Source: CAZNVB01 sp964651495 (GTDB taxonomy: Bacteria; Acidobacteriota; Aminicenantia; Aminicenantales; UBA8522). Taken from it: a stretch of DNA of 18,225 bases. Where the stretch lies: the NCBI GenBank assembly GCA_964651495.1, contig CAZYWP010000058.1, positions 1 through 18,225 on the forward strand. The letters are read 5' to 3'. Position numbers and translations under genes: made by a program. Under the pieces are notes generated by a model, which saw nothing but the letters and a program-made list of their open reading frames with translations, did no database searches and was not told the DNA's origin. This document shows positions 14,669 through 18,225 of the stretch, one piece after another (the first letter of the stretch is position 1; every line of letters starts with the position of its first letter).

Positions 14669-15240
14669 ATCCTTTCTCCCAGGTGAAATTTCTTCCCCAG
14701 CAGATAAAAAAATGCGGCCAGGAAGGCGCAACTCGCGATCACGATAGCGGCCTGAGCCGCCGGGCTGACGACCGAGGCCAGCTGGAAGAGGGTTTTGGAG
14801 AGGGCCTGGCCGATCGGCCGCAGCGCCTTGCCCACGGCGGAGATGAGAGTGAAGGTCTTGGCCGCAAAGACGGCCGCGCTCTTCGCATACCCCCAGAGGG
14901 AATTATCGATGCCGCTGAGGAAAGAGAGAAGGTTCCTGCCGGAACGGAGGAACAGGATGAAGAGCAGGGAGGCGACCGATGACCCCGCCAACAGGATGAT
15001 CAGCCAGGCCGGCAACAATTGCCTGGCCGGCGCGACCGCGGCCATCACCCGCTCGGTGAAATCGGCGGGGAACTCGAGCGGCGGCAGGCCGGAGAAGGCC
15101 TCGCCGAGGAGCCTTCGCTCTTCCACCGCCGCCCGGCAGCGCGGACAGCTGCTCAGGTGCCTCTCGGCCTGATCTCTTTGCTCGGGAGCAAGATCTCCCT
15201 CGAGATAGGCGTAGATAGCAGAAATTTTGAGGCAGCTCAT
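14665..15240 (-). CDS. Membrane-bound zinc-finger anti-sigma factor
   Basis: A 191-residue protein. The cytoplasmic N-terminus has the anti-sigma zinc-finger signature HxxxCxxC (His28, Cys32, Cys35 in RHLSSCPRC). A first transmembrane helix lies at about 77-98 and a second near the C-terminus (about 162-183). Such proteins hold their ECF sigma factor inactive until an envelope signal releases it. The ATG at 15240 overlaps the sigma stop by ATGA, the usual coupled arrangement. The frame continues upstream only as shadow of the sigma gene. Signal and release mechanism cannot be deduced; no site-2 protease is nearby. Confidence 0.87.
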   Translation of the reverse strand: MSCLKISAIYAYLEGDLAPEQRDQAERHLSSCPRCRAAVEERRLLGEAFSGLPPLEFPADFTERVMAAVAPARQLLPAWLIILLAGSSVASLLFILFLRSGRNLLSFLSGIDNSLWGYAKSAAVFAAKTFTLISAVGKALRPIGQALSKTLFQLASVVSPAAQAAIVIASCAFLAAFFYLLGKKFHLGERI

Positions 15241-15815
15241 GATGTCTCCTCGAGCAGCCGGCGGACCATCTCTTTGGCCTGAAAGACGCGGTTCTTGATC
15301 GTGCCGACGGGCATCTTCTTGATTTCTGCCATTTCTTCGTAGCTCAACCCGTTGACGTGTCTCCAGATAAAGAGCTCCCGGAGCAGCGCCGGGATTCGCT
15401 CCAGCGTTTCCTCTATCCGCCCCCGGACCTCGGACATCTCCAGGCGGCGGACGACCGACGGCCCGGGGTCGGGGATGTCGAACGTCAGGCTGTCCCATTC
15501 TTCGTTCAGCGGCACGTTGAGGGAATAGGTCGGAAGTTTTTTCTTCCTCCAGTGATCGATGACCAGGTTGGAGGCGATCCGGTACAGCCAGGTGGAGAAC
15601 TTGAACCGGGGCTCGTAGGAACGCAGGGAGCCATAGGCTCTGACGAAGACATCCTGGGTGAAATCCAGGGCCAGCTCCCGCTCTCCGACCATGCGGCCGA
15701 TGTAATTCAGGAGCGGCTGCTGATATTTCCGGACAATCATCTCGAAAGCCTTCCTGTCTCCTCGGAGGGTCCGTTTGACGAGCGCTTTGTCCTGGTCATC
15801 ATTCATCGAGGACAT
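15237..15815 (-). CDS. ECF-type RNA polymerase sigma factor
   Basis: A 192-residue sigma70-family protein with only regions 2 and 4. Region 2 carries FTQDVFVRAYGSL and FSTWLYRIASNLVIDHWRKKK (-10 recognition and core binding). Region 4 carries LRELFIWRHVNGLSYEEMAE and the helix-turn-helix VGTIKNRVFQAKEMV (-35 recognition). It is closest in style to RpoE-like group sigmas. The ATG at 15815 follows GAGGA at 4 nt; a second ATG lies at 15806. Start and ribosome-binding site sit inside a palindrome (15808-15824). It lies 47 bp downstream of lolA with no clear promoter of its own, so it is probably co-transcribed with lolA and then coupled to its anti-sigma factor. Confidence 0.93.
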   Translation of the reverse strand: MSSMNDDQDKALVKRTLRGDRKAFEMIVRKYQQPLLNYIGRMVGERELALDFTQDVFVRAYGSLRSYEPRFKFSTWLYRIASNLVIDHWRKKKLPTYSLNVPLNEEWDSLTFDIPDPGPSVVRRLEMSEVRGRIEETLERIPALLRELFIWRHVNGLSYEEMAEIKKMPVGTIKNRVFQAKEMVRRLLEETS

Positions 15816-15824
15816 CCTGTCCTC
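15808..15824 (-). promoter_or_regulatory. Palindrome covering the Shine-Dalgarno and start codon of the sigma gene
   Basis: On the coding strand it reads GAGGACA-GGA-TGTCCTC, two perfect 7-base arms with a 3-base loop. The left arm contains the GAGGA ribosome-binding site and the ATG lies at the loop/right-arm junction. As RNA it would form a hairpin masking initiation; as DNA it could be an operator. Confidence 0.5.
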
Positions 15825-15862
15825 AAGGATTTATACGAAACGAGAGAAGAACGGTTTATTAT

Positions 15863-16543
15863 CTATTTCTTCGGGGGAAGCTGGTCGTCGATGATCTCCG
15901 TTCCGGGCGGAACCGTGAGCTCAAAGGTCGCGGGGCCGAGACGGGGATTGGCCCGGATGGTGCGGAAGCGGAATTCCTGCCTGTTTCCCCCCAGGTCGAG
16001 AAACACGGCCTTCTCGATGAGCCAGGTGCTCCGGTCGATCTCGAGCAGGATGTGGCTGAACTCGCCCTCTTCTTTCGGGATCAGCTTCAGTTGCAGCGGG
16101 TCCTTCCGTTCAGAGGGAAAATCTCCGGCCTCGACCAGGTAATCGTCCTCGATCCGGGCCCGGCCGGTGAGAAGGGAGAATATCGCCGAGTCCTTCTCCT
16201 CGGGAGTCAGGGCGTAGCGGAGGAGCTGATTGTCTTCCGGGAAATAGGCCAGGGACAGCCCTTCCTTATAAATATAGACCTTGGGCTCGGGCTCGAGATA
16301 CTCCCAGCGCATCCGCTCCGGCCGTTCGAAGTAGAATTTGCCTCTTTCCTCAAGTGGTGTGGCGATGGAAACGGGAAAATAGGCCTGGTCGAAATCGGCC
16401 TGGAGGGAGCGGAGCGAGGCGAATTTCTTCTCCAGGTTGCGGACCGCCTCCTGGGGCGAGATGGGGCTGGAGAGTGAGGGAATCAGCAGGAAACAGAGGA
16501 CTGCCAGGACGACGAGAAATCGCAACAGCGGCGCGGGGCTCAT
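15863..16543 (-). CDS. lolA: Outer-membrane lipoprotein carrier protein LolA
   Basis: A periplasmic chaperone that carries lipoproteins from the inner-membrane LolCDE complex to the outer membrane. It has 226 residues, a signal peptide (hydrophobic LLRFLVVLAVLCFLLI, then PSLSS), and the LolA-type segments SLRSLQADFDQAYF, GKFYFERPERMRWEY, YKEGLSLAYFPEDNQ and a C-terminal TFELTVPPGTEII. Proline- and tryptophan-rich strands fit the half-barrel fold. The ATG at 16543 is the first in frame and precedes the signal peptide. The promoter's -10 ends only 9 bp upstream, so the mRNA is predicted to be nearly leaderless. It is the first gene of the lolA-sigma-anti-sigma-membrane protein operon. Confidence 0.88.
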   Translation of the reverse strand: MSPAPLLRFLVVLAVLCFLLIPSLSSPISPQEAVRNLEKKFASLRSLQADFDQAYFPVSIATPLEERGKFYFERPERMRWEYLEPEPKVYIYKEGLSLAYFPEDNQLLRYALTPEEKDSAIFSLLTGRARIEDDYLVEAGDFPSERKDPLQLKLIPKEEGEFSHILLEIDRSTWLIEKAVFLDLGGNRQEFRFRTIRANPRLGPATFELTVPPGTEIIDDQLPPKK

Positions 16544-16552
16544 TGTGGAGAG

Positions 16553-16581
16553 ATTATATGCGAAATAGGTCCCGTTCTCAA
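16553..16581 (-). promoter_or_regulatory. Promoter of the lolA-sigma operon (near-leaderless)
   Basis: Minus strand: TTGAGA (16581 to 16576), a 17-bp spacer and perfect TATAAT (16558 to 16553). Transcription should start around 16545-16547, only two to four bases before the lolA ATG at 16543. The intervening CTCTCCACA has no Shine-Dalgarno. Confidence 0.7.
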
Positions 16582-16587
16582 ATTGAG

Positions 16588-16617
16588 TTGACTTTTGCCG
16601 GACTTTTATTTTAGTAT
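16588..16617 (+). promoter_or_regulatory. Promoter of the CPACH-protein/TolC operon (near-leaderless)
   Basis: TTGACT (16588-16593), an 18-bp spacer and TAGTAT (16612-16617). The predicted start near 16624 lies about five bases before the ATG at 16629. It is back to back with the lolA promoter; the two -35 boxes are only 6 bp apart. Confidence 0.5.
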
Positions 16618-16628
16618 TTCGGCAGACA

Positions 16629-16907
16629 ATGGTTTACCGAAAATCGGGCGTTTTTGCTATCGGCGTTTTTCTGTTCTTCCTCTTCGTCCTCCTGACCGTC
16701 AATTTTTTTCACACCGAAAAAAACCTCAATTCCAGTGAATCCTGTCCGGCTTGCCATTTTCAGCAGTCCTCCCTGTCCGTGGGGCCCGCCCTTCCCGTCC
16801 AATTGCCGCCGCTCTGCCTGATCGCCATCCTTCCCTATATGGATTTATCTCAGAAGACGCCGGTCTTCTCCATCAGCCTCGCTTCCCGGTCCCCGCCTCT
16901 GTCCTAA
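16629..16907 (+). CDS. Small membrane-anchored CPACH-motif protein
   Basis: A 92-residue protein with one N-terminal hydrophobic helix (about residues 8-27) and an exported tail. The tail holds CPACH (Cys39, Cys42, His43), then HFQQSS, an aliphatic stretch, and SRSPP close to the C-terminus. CxxCH is the c-type heme attachment motif, but a lone motif this near the membrane in such a small protein may instead bind a metal. Helix, CPxC and a terminal RxPP motif recall the DUF2946 layout often seen beside metal-efflux genes; that is an analogy, not a database match. No Shine-Dalgarno precedes the ATG, in keeping with a leaderless start. It lies 66 bp before a TolC-family gene and is probably co-transcribed. 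I am fairly sure it is a real gene and unsure of its role. Confidence 0.65.
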   Translation: MVYRKSGVFAIGVFLFFLFVLLTVNFFHTEKNLNSSESCPACHFQQSSLSVGPALPVQLPPLCLIAILPYMDLSQKTPVFSISLASRSPPLS

Positions 16908-16973
16908 AGCCTCCTTCTTTCGTCTTCTTACCCTGAGCTTTCTGTCTTCTATTTCCGAGGAGGTGAGGAAAAC

Positions 16974-18225
16974 ATGAAAAGGCTGTCCTCGTGGATTTTC
17001 CTGGGCTGCGGCCTGGCCGGCTGGCTTTTAGGCCAGACACAGGCGTCCCGGGAAGCTGTGACCTTAGAACAGTGCATCTCTGTCGCCCTGAATCAAAACC
17101 CGCTTCTGCAGTCCTCCCAACAGTTCTATCAAGCCTCTCTGGCCCGCATCCAGCAGGCCAAAGCTCTCGCCCAGCCCAGCCTGGATCTGGATTCCGACCT
17201 GCAGCCGAGCCTGTTGAATTTCAAGGGCTCGGGCGAGTCCTACTTCGGCCTGAGCCAGGACCTGGATTTTCCGGGCAAAAGAAGTCTGCGGGGAAAGATC
17301 GCCACCCGGGAATCCAGTGAACTGCTGATGGATACTGAAGTCTTGAAGCTCGACCTCGTTTTCCAGGTCAAAGAGTCATTCTACGGCCTTCTTCTTGCCC
17401 AGGAGATCCTGAAGTACGCCGAGCAGGACCTGGAGCTGGCCCGGGATTTTCTCCAGAAGGCAGAAATCAAGTTCGAGGCGGGGGATGTCGCCCGGGTGGA
17501 AGTCCTCCGGGCGCGCGTGGAAGCGGCCAAGGCGGAGAACTCGGTCAAGGCCGCGGCCAACGATGTCAGGCTGGCCAAGGCCAGGCTGAATTTCCTCCTG
17601 GCCAGGAAGAAATATGAGCCCCTGGAAATCGCCGGTGAATTCAAAAGACGAAGCCCGGAATTCACGCTCGACGAACTCCAGGAGAAGGCCCTGACCGTGC
17701 GCCCGGAAATCAAGCGGATCGGGTTTACCCTGGACAAAGAAAGTCTGCGCAAAACCCTCGGCTATCTCGGCTATCTCCCGGACTTCAGCCTGGGGCTTTC
17801 CAGGCACCGGCTGGCCGGAGAACCAATGACCTGGGATTTTGCGCTCTCTGTTCGCCTCCCCGTCTTTTTCTGGCAGCCGCTGAAGGGGGAGATCGCTGAA
17901 GCGCAGGCCAATCTGCAGGCTTTCAGAAAAGAGCTGGAACATGTCTCGAACGCGATTGCCCTGGAAGTGGAAGAATCGTATTCCCTCGCTCTGATGGCCG
18001 GCCGCCAGATCGAACTTTTCGAGAAGGAGATCCTGGCCCAGGCGGAAGAGGCCTACAACATGTTCCTTTTCAGTTTCCAGGAGGGCGAGATCGGCGGCAT
18101 CGAACTGATCGACGCCCGGCGCACCCTGATCGAGGCCAGAAAGTCCTACGCCGACGCCCTGAACAACTTCAACGTCGCCCTGGCGGCGCTGGCGAAATCC
18201 GTCGGCCAGGACTTGGAGGAATCCC
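16974..18225 (+). CDS. TolC-family outer-membrane efflux protein (partial, runs off the right edge)
   Basis: An open frame with no stop before the window ends; 417 residues are visible, close to a full outer-membrane efflux protein. A signal peptide (MKRLSSWIFLGC, then a hydrophobic core to about residue 24) is followed by VTLEQCISVALNQNPLL, the standard start of the OEP repeat. After it come LSQDLDFPGKRSLRG, long Ala/Glu/Lys-rich coiled-coil helices (KAEIKFEAGDVARVEVLRAR), and in the second half FALSVRLPVFFWQPLKGEIAEA and EGEIGGIELIDARR. The two-fold repeat supports a trimeric channel with a periplasmic tunnel. The ATG is preceded by GAGGAGGTGAGG. By family logic an adaptor and an RND or ABC pump would follow to the right; the FPGKR-type motif and CPACH neighbour lean towards a metal-efflux (CusC/CzcC-like) channel, which is inference. 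Confidence 0.9.
   Translation, partial: MKRLSSWIFLGCGLAGWLLGQTQASREAVTLEQCISVALNQNPLLQSSQQFYQASLARIQQAKALAQPSLDLDSDLQPSLLNFKGSGESYFGLSQDLDFPGKRSLRGKIATRESSELLMDTEVLKLDLVFQVKESFYGLLLAQEILKYAEQDLELARDFLQKAEIKFEAGDVARVEVLRARVEAAKAENSVKAAANDVRLAKARLNFLLARKKYEPLEIAGEFKRRSPEFTLDELQEKALTVRPEIKRIGFTLDKESLRKTLGYLGYLPDFSLGLSRHRLAGEPMTWDFALSVRLPVFFWQPLKGEIAEAQANLQAFRKELEHVSNAIALEVEESYSLALMAGRQIELFEKEILAQAEEAYNMFLFSFQEGEIGGIELIDARRTLIEARKSYADALNNFNVALAALAKSVGQDLEES

Noticed and set aside
1..18225. CRISPR arrays, insertion sequences or tRNA genes other than tmRNA
   Set aside because: No regularly spaced direct repeats, no transposase-like frames and no further GTTCGA-type T-arm with a matching acceptor stem were seen on reading either strand.

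Overview
The window looks like a chromosomal segment of a GC-rich (roughly 58-60% by eye) Gram-negative bacterium. Evidence for an outer membrane is a LolA-type lipoprotein chaperone, a TolC-family outer-membrane channel, a lipobox lipoprotein and a periplasmic AMIN-domain amidase. Gene content and style (short EF-Ts, several TTG starts, heavy gene overlap) would fit a deep-branching lineage such as Acidobacteriota/Aminicenantota. That placement is an impression, not a computed result.

Layout. (1) 1-5191, minus strand: a tightly overlapping four-gene operon, read from right to left as a PaaK/LuxE-like adenylate-forming ligase, an isocitrate/isopropylmalate-dehydrogenase-family enzyme, an aldehyde dehydrogenase and a SAM methyltransferase. 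It looks like an uncharacterised small-molecule pathway. A near-consensus promoter at the extreme left fires out of the window. (2) 5192-5306: a divergent promoter region with nested inverted repeats, between that operon and the tmRNA gene ssrA (5307-5654). (3) 5675-9900, plus strand: a cell-wall amidase (no usable ATG, probably a TTG start), a GerMN-domain membrane protein, the ribosome-assembly GTPase Der, and a TPR lipoprotein with its own promoter and terminator. (4) 9901-10160: an intergenic stretch holding a 31-codon N-terminal remnant of a rhomboid protease, then the promoter of the translation operon. (5) 10161-13729, plus strand: rplM-rpsI-rpsB-tsf-pyrH-frr, ending in a hairpin that probably terminates transcription from both sides. 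(6) 13760-16543, minus strand: an envelope-stress-like operon read as lolA, ECF sigma factor, zinc-finger anti-sigma factor, and a membrane protein with a bactofilin-like beta-repeat. (7) 16544-16628: a divergent promoter pair from which both flanking mRNAs appear almost leaderless. (8) 16629-18225, plus strand: a small membrane-anchored CPACH protein followed by a TolC-family efflux protein that runs off the right edge.

Working together: the translation block (ssrA, der, rplM to frr) is core growth machinery. The amidase, GerMN protein, LolA, sigma/anti-sigma pair and TolC form an envelope theme. The four-gene enzyme operon on the left is the part whose product is unknown. The most noteworthy non-coding signals are the 10-bp perfect inverted repeat straddling the ssrA promoter, the tmRNA tag AETLPVAA, the palindrome over the sigma-factor start codon, the rhomboid remnant and the back-to-back leaderless promoters.
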